The notes under the pieces were generated by a model. The model did no database searches and was not told the DNA's origin. It saw nothing but the letters and a program-made list of their open reading frames with translations. Positions 50,854 through 64,000 of a stretch of DNA of 64,000 bases are shown here, piece after piece. The stretch is from Treponema succinifaciens DSM 2489 (GTDB lineage Bacteria; Spirochaetota; Spirochaetia; Treponematales; Treponemataceae): positions 2,558,501 through 2,622,500 of the forward strand of contig NC_015385.1 in NCBI RefSeq assembly GCF_000195275.1. The letters run 5' to 3'. A program made the position numbers and the translations under genes. Within the stretch, counting starts at the first letter, position 1. Every line of letters starts with the position of its first letter.

Positions 50854-51096
50854 CTAGTTTTTTGCAGCAATAGCTTCAGCAGCAGCCGCTCTGAACTTTG
50901 CCAGATCCTGCTGATGAATAAGCGTATTAAGGCGGGCAATTTCATGGCGCATTGTACGCTTCTGCATTGGATTATCTACATGACCAATTACGCTCTGAAA
51001 GCGAAAGTCCATGTACTGTTTTTTAAGTTCATTGCGCTTTGCAACGAGTTCATCATAAGAAAGATCTTTATCCTTTTTTTTCTTTGAATCAGCCAT
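50854..51096 (-). CDS. rpmC: 50S ribosomal protein L29
   Basis: 80 aa, with a Lys-rich start. SYDELVAKRNELKKQYMDFRFQ and RHEIARLNTLIHQ match L29, the two-helix protein near the exit tunnel; the Ala-rich tail is slightly extended. Confidence 0.95.
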   Translation of the reverse strand: MADSKKKKDKDLSYDELVAKRNELKKQYMDFRFQSVIGHVDNPMQKRTMRHEIARLNTLIHQQDLAKFRAAAAEAIAAKN

Positions 51097-51106
51097 TTCT
51101 TACTCC

Positions 51107-51523
51107 TTACTCGACTGTTGGGCGGAATGCCACTTTTGTTTTAATTGGAAGTTTGCTTGCAGCAAGATGCATTGCTTTTTCAGCGAGCTTTTTGTCTACT
51201 CCGCCAACTTCAAATAAAATCATACCAGGTTTAATAACAGCGGCCCAGAATTCAGGCGCGCCCTTACCTTTTCCCATACGAGTGTCAGCCGGCTTCTTTG
51301 AAACTGGCTTGTCTGGGAAAACGCGTGTCCAAAGATTACCCTGACGGTTAATGCAACGGTTAATAGCAACACGGGCAGCTTCAATATGTTTTGCATTCAA
51401 CCAAACCGGTTCCATTGCAACAAGTGCTATATCACCAAAATCAACATAGTTAGTACGTGTAGCATTGCCTGTTGGACGGCCACGCTGAACTTTGCGGTGC
51501 GCAACTCTTTTAGGACTAAGCAT
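51107..51523 (-). CDS. rplP: 50S ribosomal protein L16
   Basis: 138 aa. [78 protein letters not shown]. Overlaps the rpsC end by eight bases. Confidence 0.97.
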   Translation of the reverse strand: MLSPKRVAHRKVQRGRPTGNATRTNYVDFGDIALVAMEPVWLNAKHIEAARVAINRCINRQGNLWTRVFPDKPVSKKPADTRMGKGKGAPEFWAAVIKPGMILFEVGGVDKKLAEKAMHLAASKLPIKTKVAFRPTVE

Positions 51524-52268
51524 TTTCTACTTTTCCTCCCTCAGCTTTTGGGGAACGAGCAGACTTACGGTCGCCATTAGAGCGGTCGCGGCGAGGCTTT
51601 CTTACAATATCACCTGCATCCTCATTCTGCTCACGTCCGTAATTCATTCCGTTGTAGACCCATACTTTAATGCCGATCTTACCATAAGTAGTAAGAGCTT
51701 CATAAGTACCATAATCGATGTCAGCACGAAGAGTATGAAGAGGAACGCGTCCTTCCTTAAGCTCTTCTGAACGTGTCATGTCAGCTCCGCCAAGACGACC
51801 AGAAATACGGATTTTTATACCCTGAGCTCCGCCCTTCATAGCATTTGAAGCAGACTGCTTGAGAGCCTTACGGAAAGAACCGCGGCCAGCAAGCTGACGG
51901 CCTACATTCTGCGCAATAAGAGAAGCATTGATTTCAGGACGTTTGATTTCCTTAATCTTAATCTGAACTTTCTTTGTCAGTTGCTTCTGAATATCTGCGC
52001 TGATTTTTTCAATAGTAGCGCCTTTAACACCAATAATAACACCCGGGCGTGCTGTGTGAATTACAATAGTAACACGCTGCGGATGACGAACAATTTCAAT
52101 TTCAGCAATATCTGCGTTCTTGCATTCAGGAAGAGATCCAACAAGCTTGCGGATTTTCATATCTTCCAAGAACAAGTCTGCATATTCACGTGAATCTGCA
52201 TACCAACGAGACTGCCAAGTTTTGTTTACACCAAGGCGTAAACCGATAGGATTAACTTTCTGACCCAC
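51516..52268 (-). CDS. rpsC: 30S ribosomal protein S3
   Basis: 250 aa from a GTG at 52268 after GGCGGGA; the longer frame would run into rpl[24 protein letters not shown] start, KH domain with [21 protein letters not shown], and [31 protein letters not shown]. The C-terminus has a Lys/Arg/Gly tail. Confidence 0.95.
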   Translation of the reverse strand: MGQKVNPIGLRLGVNKTWQSRWYADSREYADLFLEDMKIRKLVGSLPECKNADIAEIEIVRHPQRVTIVIHTARPGVIIGVKGATIEKISADIQKQLTKKVQIKIKEIKRPEINASLIAQNVGRQLAGRGSFRKALKQSASNAMKGGAQGIKIRISGRLGGADMTRSEELKEGRVPLHTLRADIDYGTYEALTTYGKIGIKVWVYNGMNYGREQNEDAGDIVRKPRRDRSNGDRKSARSPKAEGGKVENA

Positions 52269-52269
52269 T

Positions 52270-52626
52270 TTATTTTCCCGCCTTTTCGTCAACTACAACA
52301 GTGATATGACACATCCGCTTCAAGAGCTGATCAGCACGTCCGCGTCCACGGAACCATACTCTTTTAAGTCTTGGACCTTCGTCAATACGAATTTCCTTAA
52401 TGTAGAGCATATCTTCATCAAGTTGCTTATTCTTATTGAGAGCATTCGCTACTGCAGATTTTAATGTTCCGCTGATAAGACGAGCGCCTTTCTGCGGCAT
52501 TACATCAAGAATAGCCATAGCTTCAGAGCAAGACTTTGTCTTTACAACATTAGCTACAGGACGAACCTTTGTAGGAGATGCAATGAGAAATTTAGTTGTG
52601 GCTACATAACCTTTCTTTTCAGCCAT
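52270..52626 (-). CDS. rplV: 50S ribosomal protein L22
   Basis: 118 aa from ATG 52626, eight bases after [76 protein letters not shown]; the hairpin lines the exit tunnel. Confidence 0.96.
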   Translation of the reverse strand: MAEKKGYVATTKFLIASPTKVRPVANVVKTKSCSEAMAILDVMPQKGARLISGTLKSAVANALNKNKQLDEDMLYIKEIRIDEGPRLKRVWFRGRGRADQLLKRMCHITVVVDEKAGK

Positions 52627-52640
52627 AATATCCACTCCTA

Positions 52641-52925
52641 TTATTTACCAGCTGATTTGTCTGAACCGCCATGTCCTTTGAATGTGCGTGTTGCAGCAAA
52701 CTCGCCAAGCTTGTGACCTACCAAGTTTTCTGTAATATACACAGGAATCCATGACTTACCGTTGTGCACTGAAATAGTATTTCCTACCATCTCAGGGATG
52801 ATTGTCGAGCAGCGGGAATAAGTTTTAATCATTTTCTTATCAGCTGCTGATGCTTTGTTCATTTCTAAAACCTTTTTGTAAAGAGATTTCTCTATAAAAG
52901 GTCCTTTCTTAACTGATCTTGACAC
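52641..52925 (-). CDS. rpsS: 30S ribosomal protein S19
   Basis: 94 aa. [66 protein letters not shown]. Confidence 0.97.
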   Translation of the reverse strand: MSRSVKKGPFIEKSLYKKVLEMNKASAADKKMIKTYSRCSTIIPEMVGNTISVHNGKSWIPVYITENLVGHKLGEFAATRTFKGHGGSDKSAGK

Positions 52926-52939
52926 GATTAACTCCTACC

Positions 52940-53764
52940 CTACTTCTTGCGGCGACTAATAATGAAACGACTAGATGTCTTTCTCTTATTGCGTGTTTTG
53001 TAACCACGGCAAGGCTGTCCCCAAGGAGTAACAGGCTGATGTCCTTTTCCAGCGCCTTCTCCACCACCAAGCGGATGATCAACAGGGTTCATTGCCATAC
53101 CACGTACAGTCGGGCGAATACCACGCCATCTGTTGCGTCCAGCTTTGCCAAGCTTAGTGTTCATGCGGTCTTCGTTTCCAACAATACCGATTGTTGCATA
53201 GCACTTTCTGTGAATACGGCGAAGCTCTCCAGAAGGAAGCTTTATAGTTACGTAATCACCTTCTTTTGCAGCAACAAGAGCTCCTGTTCCAGCCGAACGA
53301 ACAAGCTGTCCGCCACGACCAAGAGTAAGCTCAATATTGTGTACAGTGAATCCGATTGGAATAACATCCAGTGGAAGAGCATTAGCTACAGTAGGAGCTG
53401 CGTTTTCACCAGACATAATTTTCTGTCCAACTGTAAGACCTTTTGGAGCAATGATGTAGCGTTTTTCACCATCAGCATAAGCAATCAAAGCAATGTTTGC
53501 ACTGCGGAACGGATCGTACTCAATTGTCTTTACAGTTCCAGGAATACCGTGCTTATCGCGTCTAAAATCGATTTCACGGTATTTTCTTTTATGACCGCCG
53601 CCCTGATGACGTACAGAAATACGTCCGCCTGCGCCACGACCAGCTTTTGATTTGCGGCCATGAGTCAAGCTTTTTTCGGGTTTATCGGCTGTCAATTCTT
53701 CGCGAACCAAGTCAACACGGCCGCGTGTACCTTTTGAATAAGGCTTGTATATCTTAAGAGCCAT
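52940..53764 (-). CDS. rplB: 50S ribosomal protein L2
   Basis: 274 aa. [38 protein letters not shown], and the peptidyl-transferase-proximal signature [28 protein letters not shown] containing the essential His. Complete. Confidence 0.97.
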   Translation of the reverse strand: MALKIYKPYSKGTRGRVDLVREELTADKPEKSLTHGRKSKAGRGAGGRISVRHQGGGHKRKYREIDFRRDKHGIPGTVKTIEYDPFRSANIALIAYADGEKRYIIAPKGLTVGQKIMSGENAAPTVANALPLDVIPIGFTVHNIELTLGRGGQLVRSAGTGALVAAKEGDYVTIKLPSGELRRIHRKCYATIGIVGNEDRMNTKLGKAGRNRWRGIRPTVRGMAMNPVDHPLGGGEGAGKGHQPVTPWGQPCRGYKTRNKRKTSSRFIISRRKK

Positions 53765-53793
53765 ATGGTTCCCCTTACTTACAGTTCAAAGGC

Positions 53794-54078
53794 TTAAACA
53801 CCTTCGAACACCTTGATTGTTTCGCCAGCAGCAAGTTTTACAATTGCCTTTTTGTAGCCGGCAGTTCTTCCAGGTCTTCCGCGAAGACGCTTAATTTTAC
53901 CTTTTACATTGATAGTCTTGCAGTCTTCAACATTTACATTGAAAAGCTTGCGTACAGCTTCTTTAATCTGAAACTTTGTAGCTGCAGGGTCAACAATAAA
54001 AGTATATTTATTCTGCTCACGGAGTGCTGTTGCTTTTTCAGAAAGAACAGGTTTAATAAGAACATCATTGAATGTCAT
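53794..54078 (-). CDS. rplW: 50S ribosomal protein L23
   Basis: 94 aa. DVLIKPVLSEKATALREQNKYTFIVDPAATKFQIKEAVRKLFNVNVEDCKTINVKG. A docking site for SRP and trigger factor at the exit tunnel. Its ATG overlaps the rplD stop by one base. Confidence 0.96.
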   Translation of the reverse strand: MTFNDVLIKPVLSEKATALREQNKYTFIVDPAATKFQIKEAVRKLFNVNVEDCKTINVKGKIKRLRGRPGRTAGYKKAIVKLAAGETIKVFEGV

Positions 54079-54716
54079 TATTTTGCCTCCTTGTCTTCAG
54101 CATAGAAATCAGAAAGATTTTTTGCAGCACCTTCAAGCATGATGATTTTTCTTCCGTAGAAGAGATCATGCGCACGAAGACGGTTGTAAGAGAGGAAATA
54201 AACATTCGGAAGGTTTCTTCCAGCCTGCTTGATTTTTGCATCGTCATCTTTAAGAAGAATAACAGTGCGCTCATCTTTTACAAAGTTCTTAAGGATTTTT
54301 ACCAAGTCCTTTGTCTTTCCGCTTTCAATAGTAAAATCTTCAACAACAGTAAGTCTGTCTGCCTGAGCCTGAAGACTCAAGATAGACTTCATTGCGAGAC
54401 GTTTTTCTTTTTTTGGAATTGCATAGCTGTAATCACGTGGTTTTGGTCCAAAAATTGTACCGCCGCCAACTGTAATTGGAGACTTTTTATCACCACGACG
54501 TGCATTACCAGTTCCCTTCTGCTTGTAAGGCTTAGCATTGCTGCCATGAACTTCTGCACGTGTTTTTGTACATGCTGTTCCAACACGTTTATTTGCTAAT
54601 TCGTTAGTGATGGCATAATAAATAACATCTTCGTTAACTGGAAGTCCGAAAATTTTGTCATCAAGATTGATAGTCCTGAGTTCTTTGCCATCGATTGAAT
54701 AGACTTTCTTTTCCAT
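54078..54716 (-). CDS. rplD: 50S ribosomal protein L4
   Basis: 212 aa. RVGTACTKTRAEVHGSNAKPYKQKGTGNARRGDKKSPITVGGGTIFGPKPRDYS, the L4 tunnel loop, then LKDDDAKIKQAGRNLPNVYFL. In many bacteria L4 represses the S10 operon. Confidence 0.97.
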   Translation of the reverse strand: MEKKVYSIDGKELRTINLDDKIFGLPVNEDVIYYAITNELANKRVGTACTKTRAEVHGSNAKPYKQKGTGNARRGDKKSPITVGGGTIFGPKPRDYSYAIPKKEKRLAMKSILSLQAQADRLTVVEDFTIESGKTKDLVKILKNFVKDERTVILLKDDDAKIKQAGRNLPNVYFLSYNRLRAHDLFYGRKIIMLEGAAKNLSDFYAEDKEAK

Positions 54717-54730
54717 ACTATTCCTCGACC

Positions 54731-55351
54731 TTATTTCTTAACCGCAGCCTTAACGATAAGAGTACAGTTTCTTACACCAGGAACTGCACCACGAACCATC
54801 AAAACATTGAGCTCAGGGTCAACTTTCACAACCTTGAGGTTTTGTACTGTAACGCGATCAAACCCCATGCGGCCAGGCATCTTAACATTTTTAAGACAAT
54901 GTCCCGGAGTTGTACAGCATCCAGTGCCGCCAGCTTCACGATGGAATTTTGAACCGTGTGTAGCACGTCCACCATGGAAGCCCCATCTCTTCATTACACC
55001 CTGAAAACCTTTACCTTTTGAGGTAGCAGTTACGTCGATGAAACGAACCTTTTCAAACAATTCTACACCAATCTGGTCGCCAACTTTAACTTCACCTTCA
55101 AAGTCTCTGAATTCTTTAAGATGACGTTTTGGTGTAATGTTCTCTGGAAACTGCTTTGCGTATGGCTTTGTAATCTTGTGAGGCTTCAAATCCTCAAGTC
55201 CAAGGACAACAGCTTCATAGCCGCACTTTTCCTGTGTCTTTGTAGCAACAACAGTGTTTGGCTCGACGCGGATCACGGTTACTGGTGTCAGATTGCCGTT
55301 TTCATCGAAAACCTGTGTCATTCCTACTTTTTTTGCTATCAGACCTTTCAT
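54731..55351 (-). CDS. rplC: 50S ribosomal protein L3
   Basis: 206 aa. [32 protein letters not shown] and [41 protein letters not shown]; no defect visible. Confidence 0.97.
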   Translation of the reverse strand: MKGLIAKKVGMTQVFDENGNLTPVTVIRVEPNTVVATKTQEKCGYEAVVLGLEDLKPHKITKPYAKQFPENITPKRHLKEFRDFEGEVKVGDQIGVELFEKVRFIDVTATSKGKGFQGVMKRWGFHGGRATHGSKFHREAGGTGCCTTPGHCLKNVKMPGRMGFDRVTVQNLKVVKVDPELNVLMVRGAVPGVRNCTLIVKAAVKK

Positions 55352-55431
55352 CTGAATCTCCTAAACTTGGCCGCCATCCCCGATCCAAGGGGACCGTTAC
55401 CTTTATTTTACAGAAACCGGATTTATTCCGA

Positions 55432-55740
55432 TTACTGCTTAATTTCTACATCAACACCTGCCGGAAGTTCAAGTTTCATTAAAGAATCCATTACTTCTGA
55501 GCTTGGTTCAAAAATGTCAATAAGGCGTTTGTGGGTTCTCATTTCAAACTGTTCACGTGACTTCTTGTTAACGAAAGGTGAACGGAGAACTGTAACTTTA
55601 TTGATTCTTGTTGGAAGCGGGATTGGTCCTGAAACCTTTGCTCCTGCCTTCTGAACCTGCTGCACGATGTCTTTTGCGCTCTGATCGATAAGAGCTACGT
55701 CAAAAGCACGAAGTCTTACACGAATCTTGCCATTTGCCAT
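55432..55740 (-). CDS. rpsJ: 30S ribosomal protein S10
   Basis: 102 aa from ATG 55740 (GGAG six bases upstream). [42 protein letters not shown]; also the NusE component of antitermination. First S10-cluster gene after tuf. Confidence 0.97.
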   Translation of the reverse strand: MANGKIRVRLRAFDVALIDQSAKDIVQQVQKAGAKVSGPIPLPTRINKVTVLRSPFVNKKSREQFEMRTHKRLIDIFEPSSEVMDSLMKLELPAGVDVEIKQ

Positions 55741-55755
55741 GATATTCTCCAAATA

Positions 55756-55780
55756 GGGCAGAAAGCCAAGCCTTCTGCCC
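55756..55780 (-). terminator. Hairpin between tuf and rpsJ
   Basis: Minus strand GGGCAGAAGGC, loop TTG, GCTTTCTGCCC: an 11-bp stem with one G-U, followed only by TATTT. Likely an attenuator or RNA processing site that lets tuf mRNA outnumber the ribosomal-protein mRNA. Confidence 0.6.
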
Positions 55781-55788
55781 TTCAATAA

Positions 55789-56976
55789 CTATTCGATAAT
55801 CTTTGTTACCTGTCCAGAAGCGATTGTGCGTCCACCTTCACGGATAGCAAGCTTAAGACCTTCATCCATAGCGATTGGGTGAATAAGTTCACCGATAATC
55901 TTAACGTTGTCGCCAGGTTTTACCATATCTGTTCCTGGTTCGAGCTCAACAGTACCAGTAATGTCTGTTGTTCTGAAGTAGAACTGTGGGCGGTAACCTG
56001 TGAAGAACGGGCTGTGGCGTCCACCTTCTTCCTTTGAAAGAACGTAGATCTGAGCCTCGAACTTTGTGTGCGGGTGGATGCTTCCTGGAGCAGCAAGAAC
56101 CTGTCCACGGATAACATCTTTCTTTTCAACACCACGAAGAAGAATACCAGCATTGTCACCAGCCATACCTTCGTTAAGAGTCTTGTTGAACATTTCGATT
56201 CCAGTTACAGTAGAAGACTGAGTTGGGCGGATACCAACGATTTCAACAGCGTCACCCATATGGATAACACCGCGCTCGATACGTCCAGTAACAACAGTAC
56301 CACGTCCTGTGATTGTGAAGATGTCTTCAATTGGCATCAAGAATGGCTTCTGGTCATCACGAACTGGATCATCAAACCATGTGTCCATAGCTGTAAGAAG
56401 CTCTTCGATGCATTTTGTATTTTCTGGATTGTCAGATTCGTTCAAAGCCTTGAATGCAGATCCCTGGATAATTGGTGTATCCTCAGAGAAGCCGTAGCCT
56501 TTGAGAGTTTCTTTTACTTCGTCAACAACGAGCATAAGAAGATCTGGATCGTCAACAAGGTCGACCTTGTTAAGGAATACGATAATCTTTGGTACGCCAA
56601 CCTGACGAGCAAGAAGAAGGTGCTCTTTTGTCTGTGGCATAACTGAATCTGGAGCAGAAACAACGAGAATAGCTCCATCCATCTGAGCAGCACCAGTAAT
56701 CATATTCTTGATGTAGTCAGCATGTCCCGGGCAGTCAATATGTGCATAGTGACGCTTGTCAGACTGATACTCAAGGTGGCGGCTGTTGATAGTGATACCA
56801 CGAGCCTTTTCCTCCGGCGCATTGTCGATTTCATCGTACTTCAAGAGCTTATCACCGTATTTTTTTGCACAATAAGCAGTGATAGCAGCAGAAAGTGTAG
56901 TCTTACCATGGTCAACGTGACCGATAGTACCAACGTTCATGTGAGGTTTAGTTCTGTTGAACTCTTCCTTTGCCAT
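55789..56976 (-). CDS. tuf: Elongation factor Tu
   Basis: 395 aa. G1 [10 protein letters not shown], switch [12 protein letters not shown]3 DCPGHADY, G4 NKVD, G5 GSAFKAL; domain II with [15 protein letters not shown] and domain III with [24 protein letters not shown]. Delivers aminoacyl-tRNA to the ribosome. The [16 protein letters not shown] segment is normal. AAGGAG precedes the ATG. fusA is not adjacent. Confidence 0.98.
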   Translation of the reverse strand: MAKEEFNRTKPHMNVGTIGHVDHGKTTLSAAITAYCAKKYGDKLLKYDEIDNAPEEKARGITINSRHLEYQSDKRHYAHIDCPGHADYIKNMITGAAQMDGAILVVSAPDSVMPQTKEHLLLARQVGVPKIIVFLNKVDLVDDPDLLMLVVDEVKETLKGYGFSEDTPIIQGSAFKALNESDNPENTKCIEELLTAMDTWFDDPVRDDQKPFLMPIEDIFTITGRGTVVTGRIERGVIHMGDAVEIVGIRPTQSSTVTGIEMFNKTLNEGMAGDNAGILLRGVEKKDVIRGQVLAAPGSIHPHTKFEAQIYVLSKEEGGRHSPFFTGYRPQFYFRTTDITGTVELEPGTDMVKPGDNVKIIGELIHPIAMDEGLKLAIREGGRTIASGQVTKIIE

Positions 56977-57112
56977 GATTTTCTCCTTGCCTTGCAGTGT
57001 TTTACTGCGGCATTATGTTGTATTTTATGTGTTGCACTTTAAGCCAGAAAATATGCCTCTTAAAAAGCAGACAATATTTTCGCATACACACTTGACCAAT
57101 TTAACTAGGACG

Positions 57113-57139
57113 ATTATATACGTGAATGGACAACATCAA
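57113..57139 (-). promoter_or_regulatory. Candidate proximal promoter of tuf and the S10 cluster
   Basis: Minus strand consensus TATAAT (57113-57118) with TTGATG (57134-57139) at a short 15-nt spacing, about 135 bp before the tuf ATG. Overlaps an oppositely directed TTGACC/17/TATATA pair. Confidence 0.45.
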
Positions 57140-57460
57140 AAATTCTGTTTCATCTATTCGAAGCAGCTGGCCTTTTCCACCTAGCATCATCCGGGCTGAC
57201 GATTGGTTTGGAATTCAGAACCTTTTTTAGCTGAAACAAACTGCGGGAGCAATTATTTCAGCCAGTCAGAAGCCTGAACACACAATCATCTAATAGAAAG
57301 CCTCAACGAAACTTTCTGCACATTCAGGGTGTGAAACTCTACAGCCGCACTGCGGAAGTTTTACGATTTTCACCAGACAGCTTAAACTGTCCGTCCGACT
57401 ATCAAACACTCTGTCTGCAAAAATGCAGAATACGCCTTATAAAGGCATAAATGTTCTGTA

Positions 57461-57489
57461 TTTATATACTTTTTTCAAAAAAGAATCAA
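57461..57489 (-). promoter_or_regulatory. Candidate distal promoter upstream of tuf
   Basis: Minus strand TTGATT (57484-57489), 17-nt spacer, TATAAA (57461-57466). It would produce a transcript starting with the structured region, about 480 nt before tuf. Confidence 0.5.
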
Positions 57490-57555
57490 GAGGCTAAAAA
57501 CTTTTATTTGGAAAATAATTAAAAAATATATAATTTTAAGCGAACATCAAACTTT

Positions 57556-57646
57556 GTATTTTACTGTCACTATCGGGCTTAATCCGATAACCCTCATGAA
57601 ACTTTGCGACAGATTGCCGACCGGCTTTATCATTTCTACAAGGACA
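57556..57646 (+). repeat. Dispersed palindromic intergenic repeat, copy 3 (diverged)
   Basis: GTATTTTACTGTCACTATCGGG, then CTTAATCCGATAA with a TCGG/CCGA hairpin, and AGATTGCCGACCGGCTTT, which align with GTCATTTTCGG, CTTGA..CCGAAAAT and AGATTGTTAACCGAGTTT of copies 1 and 2. The right half is missing or unrecognisable. It lies just downstream of the rpsG terminator. Confidence 0.55.
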
Positions 57647-57647
57647 T

Positions 57648-57678
57648 AAAAAAACCGCCTTGGAAAAAACCAAAGCGG
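57648..57678 (-). terminator. Terminator after rpsG
   Basis: Minus strand CCGCTTTGG, loop TTTTTT, CCAAGGCGG (9-bp stem, one G-U) followed by seven T. It separates the rpoBC-rpsLG unit from tuf. Confidence 0.88.
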
Positions 57679-57698
57679 CCGTTTTGAAAAAGCAAGAA

Positions 57699-58169
57699 CT
57701 ACCAGCGGTAATGAGCAAAAGCCTTGTTTGCCTCTGCCATCTTGTGTGTATCTTCCTTCTTCTTATAAGCAGAACCTGTGTTGTTGAAAGCATCAAAGAT
57801 TTCAGCAGCAAGAGTTTCAGCCATTCCGTGTCCGTTACGTGAACGGGCAGCATTAATCATCCATCTCATTCCAAGAGCTTCGCGGCGTGCATCACGAATC
57901 TCAATAGGAACCTGATATGTAGCTCCACCAACACGGCGGCTTTTTACTTCCACCATTGGCTTTAAATTTTCCAAAGCCTTAAGGAACACTTCAAGAGGAT
58001 CCTTGTCAGTTTTTTTCTTCAATTTGTCCAAAGCCTCATAAACGATTTTCTGGCAAACCTGCTTTTTTCCATCAAGCATCATGCGTGTTACAAATTTTGA
58101 AATAACTACGCTGTTGTATCTTTCGTCTGGCATAACCGGACGGTTAACTGATTTCTTATGTCTTCCCAT
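57699..58169 (-). CDS. rpsG: 30S ribosomal protein S7
   Basis: 156 aa. MGRHKKSVNRPVMPDERYNSVVISKFVTRMMLDGKKQ, VEVKSRRVGGATYQVPIEI and AEANKAFAHYRW are diagnostic. Nucleates 30S head assembly. Follows rpsL by 15 bp; fusA, the common next gene, is absent here. Confidence 0.97.
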   Translation of the reverse strand: MGRHKKSVNRPVMPDERYNSVVISKFVTRMMLDGKKQVCQKIVYEALDKLKKKTDKDPLEVFLKALENLKPMVEVKSRRVGGATYQVPIEIRDARREALGMRWMINAARSRNGHGMAETLAAEIFDAFNNTGSAYKKKEDTHKMAEANKAFAHYRW

Positions 58170-58184
58170 AGTATTAACCTCCTA

Positions 58185-58559
58185 TTATGCCTTTGGTTTT
58201 TTAGCGCCGTATTTTGAACGGGCCCTTTTGCGTCCATCAACGCCAAGAGTATCTTTTGTACCGCGGATAATGTGGTAGCGCACACCAGGAAGATCCTTTA
58301 CACGTCCACCGCGAACAAGTACAACTGAGTGTTCCTGCAAATTATGTCCAATTCCTGGAATATATGCAGTAACTTCGATTCCATTGCTCAAACGAACACG
58401 GGCAATCTTACGAAGAGCCGAGTTCGGTTTCTTTGGAGTCATTGTCATAACACGTGTGCAAACACCGCGTTTCTGCGGGCAAGACTGAAGTGCGGGGGCC
58501 TTAGTTCTTTTTGCAGAAGACTGACGTCCTTTACGAATTAATTGGTTTATTGTAGGCAT
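58185..58559 (-). CDS. rpsL: 30S ribosomal protein S12
   Basis: 124 aa. [15 protein letters not shown], the decoding-site loop [21 protein letters not shown] with the Lys residues of streptomycin-sensitive strains, and [24 protein letters not shown] precedes the ATG. Confidence 0.98.
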   Translation of the reverse strand: MPTINQLIRKGRQSSAKRTKAPALQSCPQKRGVCTRVMTMTPKKPNSALRKIARVRLSNGIEVTAYIPGIGHNLQEHSVVLVRGGRVKDLPGVRYHIIRGTKDTLGVDGRKRARSKYGAKKPKA

Positions 58560-58621
58560 CGCCTATTCTCCTATATTATTGCCGAGCAGCACCTCGGACA
58601 GAATAACAAAATAAGTATTTA

Positions 58622-58651
58622 ATTTTACAGAATTCAAACTTGTTTCGTCAA
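58622..58651 (-). promoter_or_regulatory. Promoter of rpsL-rpsG
   Basis: Minus strand TTGACG (58646-58651), 18-nt spacer, TAAAAT (58622-58627), about 60 bp before rpsL, so this pair can be transcribed apart from rpoBC. Confidence 0.62.
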
Positions 58652-58668
58652 GGGAATTTCGCAAAAGC

Positions 58669-58696
58669 CGCTAGAAAAAGTTGAATTTTCCTAGCG
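58669..58696 (-). terminator. Hairpin after rpoC
   Basis: Minus strand CGCTAGGAAAA, loop of six, TTTTTCTAGCG: an 11-bp stem followed by GCTTTTG. The T tract is weak, so it may only partly terminate rpoBC transcripts before rpsL. Confidence 0.6.
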
Positions 58697-58707
58697 ACAG
58701 GCAATTT

Positions 58708-64000
<5,293 letters not shown>

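Larger units (their letters stand above)
56977..57555. other. Unassigned structured intergenic region upstream of tuf
   Basis: Nearly 580 bp without a credible gene. On the minus strand: a promoter at 57461-57489, then stems CAGAA/TTCTG enclosing ATGCC/GGCGT, GACAG/CTGTC, CCGCA/TGCGG, a 9-bp TGGCTGAAA/TTTCAGCTA stem (57228-57271) with an inner AATTG/CAGTT, and a second promoter at 57113-57139 before tuf. On the plus strand TTGACC (57092-57097), 17 nt, TATATA (57115-57120) could drive an opposite transcript. It may be a long tuf leader or a separate RNA. I found no RNase P, tmRNA or 6S signature. Confidence 0.5.

Noticed and set aside
52919-53650. Plus-strand 243-aa open frame opposite rplB
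   Set aside because: Antisense of a highly expressed ribosomal gene; long open frames of this kind come from biased codon use.
57090-57500. RNase P RNA, tmRNA or 6S RNA
   Set aside because: The GAGGAAAGTCC and ACAGAAA cores of RNase P, the tRNA-like ends of tmRNA and the 6S long bubble hairpin are not present on either strand.
57536-57853. Minus-strand 105-aa open frame after rpsG
   Set aside because: It runs through the rpsG end, the terminator hairpin and a dispersed repeat; no ribosome site or homology.

Overview
The window looks like chromosome of a Treponema-like spirochaete. It is AT-leaning, with many lipoproteins that have relaxed spirochaete lipoboxes, and the genes are dense on both strands. 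The ribosomal cluster has tuf at its head and lacks rpsD, adk, map and infA. No genus-level marker such as 16S rRNA is present, so the genus is inferred from protein character and gene order. The right half is core translation and transcription machinery, all on the minus strand. The left half is mixed metabolism, envelope and regulation.

Layout. 1-1.1 kb: the 3' part of lptB, then a minus-strand stable-RNA cluster (tRNA-Ser(UGA), tRNA-Ser(GCU), tRNA-Arg(GCG), tRNA-Ser(GGA), SRP RNA). 1.13-2.41 kb: a complete ISAs1-family insertion sequence with perfect 21-bp ends and a 10-bp target duplication, but a frameshifted transposase. 2.4-13 kb: rex, a secreted endonuclease-like lipoprotein, an MFS carrier, an unusual radical SAM protein, rlmB, a YchJ protein, and an iorA-iorB-paaK operon for aryl-pyruvate fermentation. 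13-17.5 kb: a small lipoprotein gene whose promoter spacer contains a G9 tract, divergent from a protein joining an Hsp70 substrate-binding-like domain to a membrane span and LysM, followed by a lytic transglycosylase lipoprotein. 17.5-24 kb: a CPA2 antiporter with CBS domains, nfu and slyD facing aroK, an RsmI-like methylase, a TraB protein and a TPR lipoprotein. 24-31.4 kb: a large envelope protein, a six-hairpin glycosidase-like protein, and ppx-ppk for polyphosphate turnover. 31.6-36.7 kb: infA, dksA-like, a PHP phosphatase, a multi-receiver regulator, DJ-1, a frameshifted membrane LuxR regulator, a flavin reductase and tRNA-Ala. 36.8-42.3 kb: livK-H-M-G-F plus a CBS-ACT gene. 42.3-57 kb: tuf and the S10/spc/alpha ribosomal cluster ending in rpoA, rplQ and a small zinc-ribbon gene. 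57-64 kb: rpoB (partial), rpoC, rpsL, rpsG.

How it works together. The liv transporter (with its CBS-ACT gene) and iorAB-paaK suggest import and ferredoxin-linked fermentation of amino acids. Rex would sense the NADH/NAD+ ratio. Ppx/Ppk and the dksA-like gene point to polyphosphate and stringent-type stress control. The LysM protein and the transglycosylase form a cell-wall pair.

Signals beyond ordinary annotation: (1) a promoter whose -35/-10 spacer is mostly a homopolymeric G tract, a classic phase-variation layout; (2) the Hsp70-SBD/TM/LysM architecture; (3) five genes whose start codon lies 5-9 nt after a good -10 box with no Shine-Dalgarno, suggesting leaderless mRNAs; (4) three copies of a dispersed palindromic intergenic repeat; (5) an unassigned structured region upstream of tuf. 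I saw no CRISPR array, prophage, or toxin-antitoxin or restriction locus.
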